Part shown: positions 8,569 through 17,249 of the stretch, piece after piece | Numbering within the stretch: position 1 is the stretch's first letter | Layout of the letters: the number at the start of each line of letters is the position of its first letter | DNA from: Opitutaceae bacterium | Lineage (GTDB): Bacteria > Verrucomicrobiota > Verrucomicrobiia > Opitutales > Opitutaceae | Assembly: GCA_019455245.1 (NCBI GenBank) | Contig: JACFMR010000011.1 | Location: 1 to 64,000 of the forward strand | Length of the DNA stretch: 64,000 bases | Direction: 5' to 3' | The notes under the pieces: generated by a model | Seen by the model: only the letters and a program-made list of their open reading frames with translations | Told to the model about the DNA's origin: nothing | The model's database searches: none | Made by a program: the position numbers and the translations under genes

Positions 8569-9591
8569 ATGTCGGAAAAGCGCACCCCCGCCGTCATCGA
8601 TTGGTATCGCACGCCGTTGCCCAAGGATGTGTTCAAACAGCTGCATGAACGCAGCGACCTGAAGGCCTGGCTGCAGACCGGCGGCTTCCTGGCCATCGTG
8701 CTGTGCACCGGCGGACTGGCGTTTTGGTCGTGGTGGCACGACTGGCACTGGGCGGCGACGGTGGCGCTCGTGTTTTTGCACGGCATGGTGTCGCACTTTC
8801 ACATCAACGGCATGCACGAGCTGGGGCACGGCACGGTGTTCAGGACCAAGGCCCTCAATGCTTTTTTTGTGCGCGTGGTGTCGTTTTTGGGCTGGCTCAA
8901 TTTCGAGACGTTCAATGCCAGCCATCAGCGGCATCACCGTTACACCCTGCATGATCCCGACGATCAGGAAGTGGTGCTGCCGGTGAAACTCATGGTCCGG
9001 CATTTCTTCGAGCAGGGCTTCTTCAACTACAAGGGCTTCTGGTGGACGATGAAGTATTTCGGGCGGATCGCCCGCGGACGTTTTGTAAGCCCGTGGGAGC
9101 TGGTGTGCTATCCGCCCGACCAACCTGACCTGCGCCGGGCCCCGGTGCGCTGGGCGCGTTTTGTGCTCGGCGGGCACCTCGTCATCGCGGTGGTGTCCCT
9201 CGCCACCGGACTGTGGATCATCCCGATTTTGGTCACGCTCGCGACATTCATCGGCGGCTGGTTGTTTTTCCTCTGCAACAACACCCAACACATCGGGCTG
9301 CAGGACAAGGTGCCCGATTTCCGGCTCTGCTGCCGCACGATCCTGATCAATCCGGTGGTGCGCTTCCTATACTGGCAGATGAATTTCCACACCGAGCACC
9401 ACATGTATGCCGCGGTGCCCTGCTACCACCTCAAGCGGCTGCACGCGGCCATCGCGCACGATATGCCGCCGTGTCCGCGCGGGCTGGTCGCAACCTGGCG
9501 CCACATCATCGGGATCCTCCGCCGCCAGCAGACCGAACCGGGTTATTGTTACACCGCCCCGCTCCCCGCATCGTCCCCGGCCGCCCGCTGA
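8569..9591 (+). CDS. Membrane fatty acid desaturase
   Basis: A 340-residue integral membrane di-iron enzyme of the fatty-acid-desaturase superfamily. All three histidine boxes are present: HELGH (83-87), HQRHH (119-123) and HTEHH (274-278). Hydrophobic spans lie at about 38-55, 62-80 and 200-235. The family inserts a double bond into an acyl chain, or hydroxylates, using oxygen and an electron donor; the exact substrate and position cannot be told. ATG 8569 is chosen, with AGGAG at 8561-8565 though unusually close. It is the first gene after tRNA-Leu; the next gene starts 137 bp later. Confidence 0.88.
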   Translation: MSEKRTPAVIDWYRTPLPKDVFKQLHERSDLKAWLQTGGFLAIVLCTGGLAFWSWWHDWHWAATVALVFLHGMVSHFHINGMHELGHGTVFRTKALNAFFVRVVSFLGWLNFETFNASHQRHHRYTLHDPDDQEVVLPVKLMVRHFFEQGFFNYKGFWWTMKYFGRIARGRFVSPWELVCYPPDQPDLRRAPVRWARFVLGGHLVIAVVSLATGLWIIPILVTLATFIGGWLFFLCNNTQHIGLQDKVPDFRLCCRTILINPVVRFLYWQMNFHTEHHMYAAVPCYHLKRLHAAIAHDMPPCPRGLVATWRHIIGILRRQQTEPGYCYTAPLPASSPAAR

Positions 9592-9728
9592 GCCTCGCCG
9601 GGGGCCCCGGCGGTGGTCGTGAAATCGCTTGCCTCTGCCGCAAGCCTGCGTGGACACTGCCTGCGACCGTTTACCAAGCACCGACCCACCAAGCAAACCT
9701 ACGCGGGCCTGACCCCCGCTTCGCCTAC

Positions 9729-11615
9729 ATGGACGACAACGACAAGAAGGAAAATCCGTCTTCGGATTTCAACAAGCTCGACCTCACCCAGCTGCAAAGC
9801 TTCAGCTTTGGCACGCAATGGACGCAGGACAAACCGTCCGCCGGCGACCAGCGCGAACCGCGCGAGCGCAGCGACCGGCCCCGTCGCGATGACCGGCGGA
9901 GCGGGCCGAACGATCCGCGCCGTGACCGGCGGGGTTTTCGCAAACCCGCGCCCGCACCGGGCGAGGGTCCGGCCCCGGCGGAGGATCGCCCGCAGCGTGA
10001 AGGCGGCGGCGGTGGTCCGCGACGGGAATTCCGCGGCGGCCCCCGGCCGGAAGGCGCCGGTCAGTTTCGTGGACCGCGCGGTGCAGGCCGGGGTGAACCG
10101 CAGGAACGCGGTCCCTACGACAGCCCATATTTTGCCGCGACATTTTATCCCGAGGACAACAGCTTCAACGCGCTGGCCAAGACCATCCGGGCCTCCTGCC
10201 GCACGATCGAACTGTTCGAGATCGCCCGGACCGTGATCGGCAAGAACGACCGTTTCGTCGTGGTGCTGACCCGCAAACCCGCGAAGGACGGCGGGGCCAA
10301 GGAGCCGATCTATCTGTCCGTGCCCGACGGCGTGCCGTTCGACAGTGAGGAGGCGGCCATCAACCACGTGATGAGCCGGCACCTCGACAAGTTCTTTGCC
10401 GCGGCCGACATCGAGATCGATCCGCCCAAGGGCAATTTCCAGGTGATCAACAAATGCGGGACCACGGGCGCGCTGCTCGGTCCGCCGAATTACCACCGCT
10501 ACAACCAGCTCGTGCAGCAGCACTTCGCGACGCAGATCCAGCGCATGCCGTTCGAGACGTTTCGTGCGCGCATCGAGACCGTGCGTGACCCCGAGGCCGT
10601 CAGCCAGTGGTTGGAGCAGATGAAGAAGGTGACCCGCTACACCTGGTTGACCGGTGCCGCGGCATCGGCTTCCGGCAAGGTGGAAAAGACCGACCCCGCT
10701 CCGGCGGACGCTGGTGAGGCGGATGCGACCGCGACTGAAACCCAGGCCGAAGCACCCGCGGAGACCCCGGCCGCGACACCCGACGTGCCGTCGTTCGACA
10801 GCATCGACGAGGCCCGTCTGCATCTGCTGACCACCGCCCGCGAAAAAGTGGTGCGCACGGTCGAGACCGCGCGTTTTCACGGCAACATGATCGAGCAGAT
10901 TCCCGACGGCGAAATCCGCCGGGCCATCGAGGGCACGTTGGAGCGCCAGCGCCGTTTCCCGCTCGACACCGCCAACGGCCTGCGCGGCCGGCTGCGGCGC
11001 GAGCATTTCACGATCTTCAAGAAGGGCTCGAAGGGCGTCTCCTACGTGTGCGCGGTCAAACGCAAGTTCCGCACCCCGGGCCAGACCTTCGCCGACAGCA
11101 TCGACGGATTGATCAACTTCATCGAGGCCCACCCGATGATCAAGGCCAGCGAACTGACGCCGAAATTCCTCGGAATCAAGCAGCCGGCGGCCGAACCTGC
11201 GCCGGCCGCCGAAGGCTCCACGCCGGAGGCCGCGCCGCCGGCCCCCGAGCTCACGGTTGAACAGCGCGCCAACATCGCGCGCATGCAGGGCGACCTGCGC
11301 TGGCTCGTCATGGAGGGGTATGTCACCGAGTTCATCGACGGCCGGCTCTTCGCCGCCCCGCCGATGGTCGAGGCGCGCAAGCGCGAGGTCGATGCCGAGG
11401 AAAACGATCCCGAGAATTACCCCGACGCCCCGGCCGAGACGCCGGCGCCGCCGGAAAACAAGCCTGCGGTAGCTCCGGCAGCCGCCGCGCCCGAATCGCA
11501 GGTCGGGGCGGTTGAGGCCGATACTGCGGTCACACCTGTCGAGGCCCAACCTGAGCCGACCGAGTCTCAGCCGCCGGCCGAGGACGAGGAGCATCGTCAG
11601 CCCCACACGGATTGA
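9729..11615 (+). CDS. Large unknown protein with Arg/Gly-rich N-terminal region
   Basis: Not a family I recognise. Of 628 residues, about 40-130 are disordered and rich in Arg, Gly, Pro and Asp, with RGG-like pieces (REFRGGPRPEG, FRGPRGAGRG). Two ordered regions follow: about 131-310 (PYFAATFYPEDNSF to VTRYTWL) and about 355-495 (FDSIDEARLHLL to PKFLG). They are joined by an acidic Ala/Glu/Thr linker. A third small segment at 510-545 (MQGDLRWLVMEGYVTEFIDGRLFAAPP) resembles a winged-helix wing. The tail is low-complexity Pro/Ala/Glu. No signal peptide is seen. RGG-like tracts plus a wing suggest RNA or DNA binding, which is an inference. ATG 9729 starts well after the desaturase stop. Confidence 0.75.
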   Translation: MDDNDKKENPSSDFNKLDLTQLQSFSFGTQWTQDKPSAGDQREPRERSDRPRRDDRRSGPNDPRRDRRGFRKPAPAPGEGPAPAEDRPQREGGGGGPRREFRGGPRPEGAGQFRGPRGAGRGEPQERGPYDSPYFAATFYPEDNSFNALAKTIRASCRTIELFEIARTVIGKNDRFVVVLTRKPAKDGGAKEPIYLSVPDGVPFDSEEAAINHVMSRHLDKFFAAADIEIDPPKGNFQVINKCGTTGALLGPPNYHRYNQLVQQHFATQIQRMPFETFRARIETVRDPEAVSQWLEQMKKVTRYTWLTGAAASASGKVEKTDPAPADAGEADATATETQAEAPAETPAATPDVPSFDSIDEARLHLLTTAREKVVRTVETARFHGNMIEQIPDGEIRRAIEGTLERQRRFPLDTANGLRGRLRREHFTIFKKGSKGVSYVCAVKRKFRTPGQTFADSIDGLINFIEAHPMIKASELTPKFLGIKQPAAEPAPAAEGSTPEAAPPAPELTVEQRANIARMQGDLRWLVMEGYVTEFIDGRLFAAPPMVEARKREVDAEENDPENYPDAPAETPAPPENKPAVAPAAAAPESQVGAVEADTAVTPVEAQPEPTESQPPAEDEEHRQPHTD

Positions 11616-11634
11616 GACCCGCGGGGGCGGAACA

Positions 11635-12096
11635 ATGAGCCCCGCGTTGCGCTCACCGGCTGATACCGTGCGGTATCTGCACGGTCATATCCCCGTTTCG
11701 GCGGCAATGGGCGTGGAGGTGTTGGAAAACACCGCCGCGCGAACCGTCCTGCGCGCGCCGTTGGCGCCGAATTTGAATCACCGTGCCACGGTCTTTGGCG
11801 GCAGCGCCTCGGCGGTTGCGATTCTCGCGGCCTGGACCTGGCTGCATTTCGCGCTGCGTGATGCGGGGCTGGCCTGCCGGGTGGTGATTCAGCGCAACGA
11901 GATGGATTATTTGGCGCCCATCACCGGGGACTTCACGGCGCATTGCGAAGGGGTGGCGGCGGCAGAACTGGAAAAACTGCTGCGCACGCTGCGCCGCCAT
12001 GGCAAAGGCCGGGTCTCCGTGACCGCACGGCTGGAGCAGGACGGAAAGCAGGTGGCCCGCTTTGCCGGGGACTACGTTGCGGTGGTATTGGCGTGA
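11635..12096 (+). CDS. Putative thioesterase, YiiD C-terminal type
   Basis: A 153-residue hotdog-fold protein. The core helix segment FGGSASAVAILAAWTWLHFAL and the following strand DYLAPITGDFTAHCEG match the YiiD_C putative thioesterase family, which is thought to hydrolyse acyl thioesters; the natural substrate is not known. ATG 11635 begins 19 bp after the preceding large unknown gene, so the two are probably co-transcribed. It ends 3 bp from the convergent tsaE stop. Confidence 0.78.
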   Translation: MSPALRSPADTVRYLHGHIPVSAAMGVEVLENTAARTVLRAPLAPNLNHRATVFGGSASAVAILAAWTWLHFALRDAGLACRVVIQRNEMDYLAPITGDFTAHCEGVAAAELEKLLRTLRRHGKGRVSVTARLEQDGKQVARFAGDYVAVVLA

Positions 12097-12099
12097 GGC

Positions 12100-12537
12100 T
12101 CAACGCAGCCGCACCGTGTGCCGTTCGTCCGGCGTGATGCCGAGATCGACGTGCAGGGCCTCGGGTGCGATCCAGGCGGCAATCCGCTCCGGCCACTCGA
12201 TGGCCAGGCAGTAGGGCGAGTCCAGGAAATCCTCCAACAGGAGATCCTCGATTTCGCGGGCGGTCTCCAGGCGATAGGCGTCGAGATGGATCAAGGTGCG
12301 CCGGCCGTGATACACCGCGTAGATGGCAAAGGTCGGGCTCGTCACGTTTCCCTTCACCCCGAACCCGCGGGCCAGACCCTGCACGAAGGTGGTCTTGCCC
12401 ACGCCCATGTCGCCGTGCAGTGCGATGATCACATCCGCCGGCAAGGTGGCGGCCCAGGCGGCGGCCAGCGTCTGGGTTTCCTCGGCCGAGCCGGTCGTGA
12501 CCCCGGCGCGCAGCTTATCGCAGATGCTCGTAGCCAT
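12100..12537 (-). CDS. tsaE: tRNA threonylcarbamoyladenosine biosynthesis ATPase TsaE
   Basis: 145-residue P-loop ATPase of the TsaB-TsaD-TsaE complex that makes t6A37 in ANN-decoding tRNAs. Walker A is GDMGVGKTT (42-50); the switch region NVTSPTFAI and the LIHLDAYRL and LAIEWPER segments are all typical. ATG 12537 lies inside the end of thiL, a 23-bp overlap, so the pair is likely translationally coupled. Last gene of the long minus-strand run. Confidence 0.93.
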   Translation of the reverse strand: MATSICDKLRAGVTTGSAEETQTLAAAWAATLPADVIIALHGDMGVGKTTFVQGLARGFGVKGNVTSPTFAIYAVYHGRRTLIHLDAYRLETAREIEDLLLEDFLDSPYCLAIEWPERIAAWIAPEALHVDLGITPDERHTVRLR

Positions 12538-13444
12538 GGTAGCGTTGGAAATCGAGCGCGTCGGGGTCGGCCCTGGTCGCCGGCACAAACCGGCCCAGGC
12601 AGGTCAGCGGTGTGCGGGGAAACGCCTGTCGCCACTTGCGCGCAAAAATCTTCGGATCGGTTTCGCGGCCGAGCACGAAAAGCAATTCGTAGTCCTCGCC
12701 ATCGGTCAGGGCGGCTTCGATCGGGCACCCGCGGCGCCGCGGCACGGCCGCGGCCGGAATTGACGGACGGGCGGCGGGCGGGGTGAGGGCATGCAGGTCC
12801 TTGGCGAGGCCGTCGCTCACATCCATCATGGCGCGCACTTCGCGCCGCCGCGCGAGCCAGGCCCCTTCGGCGAGACGTGGGGTGAAGCGATAATGATGCC
12901 CGCTCTGCAGACTGCCGCCCAACGTGCCGGTCACACAGATGTGATCGCCGATGCGCGCACCGCGCCGGGTGAGGATGCGCGGACCGGTGGCTTCACCCAG
13001 CAGCGTGAGGGTGGCGGCGAGGCCGCTTTCGGCCTGCACGACGTCGCCGCCCACAATCGCCACCCGGTGCTTGCGTGCGGTGGCGGCGAGACCGCGATAA
13101 AACTCCTCCAGCCACCGCAGGCTGGTGCGGGCATCGAGGCTGAGCGCCAGCACCGCGGCGGTGGGCCGGCCGCCCATCGCGGCGAGGTCGCTCAGGTTGC
13201 GCTTGAGCAATTTGGCGCCGACGGCGCGGGCGGGCACCGCATCATCAAAATGCCGGCCGTAAACCACCGGATCCACCGTGAGCAGCTGGCGCCGCGGGGT
13301 GCCGGCCAGCACGGCGCAATCGTCACCGATGCCGAAGGGCCGCCGTGGTGAAACCGGCCCCAGCCAGCGCTGGATGGCGGTCAGCAGCTTTTCCTCGCCC
13401 AGGGCGGCGACAGTCTCGGCGTGATTCCGGCTGAAGGGGGACAT
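12515..13444 (-). CDS. thiL: Thiamine-monophosphate kinase
   Basis: 309 residues; phosphorylates thiamine monophosphate to thiamine diphosphate with ATP. Family motifs seen in order: GIGDDCAVL (about 38-46), LTVDPVVYGRHF, KRNLSDLAAMGG, VGGDVVQAESG, MMDVSDGLAKDL and DGEDYELLF. Cytoplasmic. The stop of the upstream CPBP protease gene is 4 bp before its ATG, and its own end overlaps tsaE. ThiL beside TsaE is a recurring arrangement in several bacterial groups. Confidence 0.94.
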   Translation of the reverse strand: MSPFSRNHAETVAALGEEKLLTAIQRWLGPVSPRRPFGIGDDCAVLAGTPRRQLLTVDPVVYGRHFDDAVPARAVGAKLLKRNLSDLAAMGGRPTAAVLALSLDARTSLRWLEEFYRGLAATARKHRVAIVGGDVVQAESGLAATLTLLGEATGPRILTRRGARIGDHICVTGTLGGSLQSGHHYRFTPRLAEGAWLARRREVRAMMDVSDGLAKDLHALTPPAARPSIPAAAVPRRRGCPIEAALTDGEDYELLFVLGRETDPKIFARKWRQAFPRTPLTCLGRFVPATRADPDALDFQRYHGYEHLR

Positions 13445-13448
13445 GGGT

Positions 13449-14273
13449 TCAGAGGCCTACGCCCGCGAGGATGAGCAAAATGGTGTTCAGGTTGAACAAC
13501 CCGTGGGCGATGATCGGCACCATGATGTTGCCCGTGCGTTCGTAGGCGAGCGAAAGGATGACGCCAAGTGCGACCAGCGGCGCGAAACTGGCGAGGTTGC
13601 CGTGCAGCGAGGCAAACAAGAGCGCGGGCACGAGCAGCGCCACCCAGCGGGGAAAGCGGGTGCGGGCGTAGCGGTAGAGGCCGCCGCGGAACAGCAGCTC
13701 TTCGGTCACCGGCGCCACCACGGTCGCAAGCAGAATCATGAAGGCCAGCAAGGGCATCGATTCGGTTTCGGCAAAAATGCCCACGAGATCCTGGGCCTCG
13801 AGTTCGATGCCGCCGAGCTGCAGCACCGTTTGCCAGACCAAGCCGGTCGCGGCCAGCACCGGCAGTGCGATCACCACGGTGACGAATCCGTCACGCAGCA
13901 GTTTTCGTCCGGGCAGCGCCCGGCCGGGCCGGGCCGCATCGCGTTCCAGAAACCGTTTGTAGCCGAGCGCGCCCAGGAGCATGCCGATCTGAAACGCCCC
14001 GCCGGCGATGATCAGGCCGGCGGTGGCGTCGACCGGGAAGCTTTTCAGGGCGAGCGCGGTGAACGATTGCAGGAGCAGACCGCCGCAGACCACCAGCCAG
14101 AGAAACAGCAGGAACGACGGCACGGTCACCGGCCACGCGGGCATCGCGGTGGCCCGGGCGCGGTGCGCGGCGCGCGCCGCCGGGCTCAGGCCCTTGCGCC
14201 AGAGCAGCACGCAGCCGGCGAGCACGAGGACGATCTCCAGCGAAATGAGTGCGCGGGGGGCGAGTTCGGACAT
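13449..14273 (-). CDS. CPBP family intramembrane glutamic protease
   Basis: 274 residues with about seven hydrophobic helices. The catalytic motifs of the CPBP/Abi (Rce1-like) family are present: EELLFRG (191-197), FASLHGN with His224, and HGLFN (257-261). Family members cleave membrane substrates or prenylated peptides and some give bacteriocin immunity; the target here is unknown. Placed between pyrC (58 bp upstream) and thiL (4 bp downstream) on the minus strand. Confidence 0.88.
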   Translation of the reverse strand: MSELAPRALISLEIVLVLAGCVLLWRKGLSPAARAAHRARATAMPAWPVTVPSFLLFLWLVVCGGLLLQSFTALALKSFPVDATAGLIIAGGAFQIGMLLGALGYKRFLERDAARPGRALPGRKLLRDGFVTVVIALPVLAATGLVWQTVLQLGGIELEAQDLVGIFAETESMPLLAFMILLATVVAPVTEELLFRGGLYRYARTRFPRWVALLVPALLFASLHGNLASFAPLVALGVILSLAYERTGNIMVPIIAHGLFNLNTILLILAGVGL

Positions 14274-14331
14274 GGAGCACGAGTGCGGCGAAAAACCCGC
14301 CGCGGTGCAATGCCAACCGTTGGGCCGGAAA

Positions 14332-15621
14332 TCAGGGCATCCGCCGGCCGTCGTAAACCACGCGACCGGCCACGATGGTGGTCTTCACACGGCCTTTGAG
14401 CTCCTGGCCGTGCCACGGCGAATTGGCGGACTTGCTGAAACCGGCGTTGGTGTCGTAGGTCCAGCTCTCATCGGGATCGAAGAGACAGATGTCGGCACAC
14501 GCGCCGTCGGCCAGGGTGCCGGCGGGGAGTTTGAAGAGCTCGGCCGGGCGGCGGGTCATCAGGTCGATGATGCGGGGCAGTTTCAGGCGGGCCTCGCGGA
14601 GGAGCACGCCGAGGGTGACGGGCAGCGCGGTCTCCAGCCCGAGGATGCCGTTGGGGGCGAAATCGAACTCCTTGTCCTTTTCGTAGTTGGTGTGCGGCGC
14701 GTGGTCGGTGGCGACGATGTCGATGGTGCCGTCCTTGATGCCCGTGATGAGGGCCTGCCGGTCCTCCTCGGTGCGCAGCGGCGGATTCATCTTGAAATTG
14801 GGATCGTAAGTGCCGAGGGCGGCGTCGGTGAGGGCGAGATGGTGCGGGGTGGCCTCGGCGGTCACGCGGATGCCGCGGGCCTTGGCGCGGCGCAGGATCT
14901 CGACGGCGTTTTTCGACGAGATGTGCTGCATGTGGATGTGCGCGCCGGTGTAGGTGGAGAGAATGACGTTGCGTGAGACGATGATGTCCTCGGCGGCGTT
15001 GGGCCAGCCGCGCAGACCGAGCCGCGTGGAAACGACCCCCTCGTTCATGACCGCGCCCTGGGTCATGGAGTGGTCCTGACAGTGGTCCATGATCGGCAGG
15101 TCGAACATGCCCGCGTATTCGCAGGCGCGGCGCATGAGCTCGTTGGATTGCACGCAGTCGCCATCGTCGGTGATGGCGACGACCCCGGCGCGTTTCAGCG
15201 AGCCGATCGGCGCGAGGGCCTCGCCCTTCATGTCCACCGTGATGCATCCGGTGGGGTAGACGTGCACGACGGCGTCGCGTTCGATGGCGTCCTGGATGAA
15301 CTGGATGGTGCCCGGGGTGCTGGCGGGTGGCGTGGTGTTGGGCATGCACACCACGGTGGTGAAACCGCCGGCCGCGGCGGCGCGGGTGCCGGTGGCGATG
15401 GTTTCCTTGTGCGTCTGGCCGGGTTCGCGGAAGTGCACGTGCACATCCACCAGGCCCGGACAGGCCACGCGGCCGGTGGCGTCGATGACCTTGGCGCGCT
15501 TTTTGTCGGTCGCGGAAAGCGAGGCGGCGATGCGGCCGTTTTTGACGAAGATATCCCCGACGGCGTCGCGCTTGGCGGCGGGGTCGATGACGCGGGCGTT
15601 TTTGATCCAGAGGGCGGGCAT
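14332..15621 (-). CDS. pyrC: Dihydroorotase
   Basis: 429-residue zinc amidohydrolase that cyclises carbamoyl aspartate to dihydroorotate. Metal ligands: HVHFREPG (His61, His63), the MDHCQDHS histidine near 180, MQHISS, and the catalytic aspartate in ATDHAPH. NPPLRTEEDR is a typical segment of the type I (PyrC/PyrX) class. All metal ligands are intact, so it should be an active enzyme and not the inactive PyrC-like partner found with some ATCases. It lies 11 bp after pyrB in pyrR-pyrB-pyrC. Confidence 0.96.
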   Translation of the reverse strand: MPALWIKNARVIDPAAKRDAVGDIFVKNGRIAASLSATDKKRAKVIDATGRVACPGLVDVHVHFREPGQTHKETIATGTRAAAAGGFTTVVCMPNTTPPASTPGTIQFIQDAIERDAVVHVYPTGCITVDMKGEALAPIGSLKRAGVVAITDDGDCVQSNELMRRACEYAGMFDLPIMDHCQDHSMTQGAVMNEGVVSTRLGLRGWPNAAEDIIVSRNVILSTYTGAHIHMQHISSKNAVEILRRAKARGIRVTAEATPHHLALTDAALGTYDPNFKMNPPLRTEEDRQALITGIKDGTIDIVATDHAPHTNYEKDKEFDFAPNGILGLETALPVTLGVLLREARLKLPRIIDLMTRRPAELFKLPAGTLADGACADICLFDPDESWTYDTNAGFSKSANSPWHGQELKGRVKTTIVAGRVVYDGRRMP

Positions 15622-15632
15622 GGGAGGAGTGG

Positions 15633-16580
15633 TCAGGCGTCGGCGGTGGTGACGTATTCGGGCTGGCCGCCGCTGCAGAGGTAGAGGGCGGCCATGCGGA
15701 CGGCGATGCCGTTGGTGACCTGTTCGAGGATGACGCTGCGGTCGCCGTCAGCCAGGTCGCTGTCGATCTCGACCCCGCGGTTGATGGGGCCGGGGTGCAT
15801 GATGATGGCCTTGGGGTTGAGCCAGGAGGCGCGGGTCTTGTTGAGACCGAACATGCCGGTGTATTCGCCGAGCGAGGGGAACATGCCGCGCGACTGGCGT
15901 TCGTGCTGGATGCGCAGGAGCATGACCACCTCGGCGTCCGCCAGGGCGCTGCGCAAATCGTGCGAGACCCGCACCCCGAGGTCGGAGAACCAGTGCGGCA
16001 CGAGGGTGGAGGGACCGACTACGGTGACGTCGGCGCCAAATTTGGTCAGCGCATGGATGTTGGAGCGTGCGACGCGGCTGAAGAGAATGTCGCCGAGGAT
16101 GACGACCTTGCGACCCTTGAGCGTGCCGAGGTGTTCGCGCATGGTGAAGGTGTCGAGCAGGCCCTGCGTCGGATGCTCGTGCGCGCCGTCGCCGGCGTTA
16201 ATGACCGGGATATCGAGGATGTTGGACAGGTAAAGCGGCGAACCGGCGGCAGCATGGCGGATGACGATCAGGTCGGCCTGCAGCGCCTGGATGTTTTCCG
16301 CGGTGTCGCGCAGGGTCTCGCCCTTGGTGGTGGACGAGCTGGAGCCGTCGAGCGAGATCACGTCGGCGCTCAGGCGCTTGGCGGCCATGTCGAACGCCAT
16401 GCGGGTGCGCGTGCTGGGCTCGAGGAAGAGGTTGACGATGGTTTTGCCCCGCAGCGCGGGCACTTTCTTCACGCTGCGCTTGAGCGTGCGTTTGAAGGCG
16501 GCGGCGGTCGCGTGAATCTGGTTGATCTCATCCAGGGAGAGTTCCTCCAGGGTGAGCAGGTGGCGTCGGGTCCAGGTCAT
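15633..16580 (-). CDS. pyrB: Aspartate carbamoyltransferase catalytic subunit
   Basis: 315 residues; joins carbamoyl phosphate and aspartate, the committed step of pyrimidine synthesis. The carbamoyl-phosphate loop is EPSTRTR (about 54-60), with AGDGAHEHPTQGLLD in the middle and MHPGPINRGVEI near the C-terminus. Its ATG overlaps the pyrR stop (ATGA at 16580-16577), giving tight coupling. No regulatory pyrI subunit gene is present, so control is likely through PyrR. Confidence 0.96.
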   Translation of the reverse strand: MTWTRRHLLTLEELSLDEINQIHATAAAFKRTLKRSVKKVPALRGKTIVNLFLEPSTRTRMAFDMAAKRLSADVISLDGSSSSTTKGETLRDTAENIQALQADLIVIRHAAAGSPLYLSNILDIPVINAGDGAHEHPTQGLLDTFTMREHLGTLKGRKVVILGDILFSRVARSNIHALTKFGADVTVVGPSTLVPHWFSDLGVRVSHDLRSALADAEVVMLLRIQHERQSRGMFPSLGEYTGMFGLNKTRASWLNPKAIIMHPGPINRGVEIDSDLADGDRSVILEQVTNGIAVRMAALYLCSGGQPEYVTTADA

Positions 16581-17125
16581 GGGCGGGAAGAGTCGGTGGC
16601 GGTTGGCCGGGCGGTAACGGTGATGGCATCCCGGGCGGGCCGGTCGGGGTCGAGATGTACAACGACCTTTTCGTTGGCCCCGGCATCGAGCTGCAGGCCC
16701 GTGTAGTCGGCGGCGACGGGCAGCCTGCGGCAGCCGCGGTCCACGAGCACGGCCAGCTCGACCTTGGCGGGCCGGCCGTGGTCGAAAAGTTCGTTGAGCG
16801 CGGCCTTGACGGTGCGACCGGAGAACAGCACGTCATCCACGAGGATGACGGTGGCGCCATGCACGTCCTGCGGGATGCAGGTGGGGGCAAATTCCTTGGG
16901 GATGGGATTGCGGCCGATGTCGTCGCGGTGAAACGAGATGTCAACGGTGCCGACGTGGGCGGTTTGCAAGCGGCGGGCGAGACGGCGGGCGAGTTCGATG
17001 CCGCCGTTGGCGATGCCCAGCAGGATCAGTTTGGAAGGGGCCGGATGGCGGCGGGCAATGGCCGCGGCGAGCCGTTCAATGGCAGGGTGGATTGCGTCGG
17101 ATCCGAGGGTGAGTGCTTTGGCCAC
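16577..17125 (-). CDS. pyrR: PyrR: pyrimidine operon regulator / uracil phosphoribosyltransferase
   Basis: 182 residues from a GTG at 17125, which gives the family's usual length; an ATG at 17227 or an earlier start would add an unmatched leader. PRPP-binding motif VILVDDVLFSGRTVKAAL is typical of PyrR, as are ILLGIANGGIELA and DISFHRDDIG. PyrR senses UMP and binds pyr mRNA leader hairpins, and has weak UPRT activity. First gene of pyrRBC. The 124-nt leader after the helicase stop (17126-17249) contains GC-rich inverted sequences, but I could not identify a definite PyrR-binding loop. Confidence 0.9.
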   Translation of the reverse strand: MAKALTLGSDAIHPAIERLAAAIARRHPAPSKLILLGIANGGIELARRLARRLQTAHVGTVDISFHRDDIGRNPIPKEFAPTCIPQDVHGATVILVDDVLFSGRTVKAALNELFDHGRPAKVELAVLVDRGCRRLPVAADYTGLQLDAGANEKVVVHLDPDRPARDAITVTARPTATDSSRP

Positions 17126-17249
17126 GAGGGACGATTTTGCGCCCGGGCCCAAAGGCGGTAAAGCGGAAATCGGTGGACGACGCAAAAAGCTCCGCGATTC
17201 CGCGCTGAACGCAGTTGCCGGCGGCATGTGTTTTGGCAGATCGCTGGCT

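Noticed and set aside
17126..17249. PyrR-binding attenuator in the leader of pyrRBC
   Set aside because: GC-rich inverted segments exist, but I could not find the conserved anti-antiterminator loop sequence, so it is not listed as a feature.
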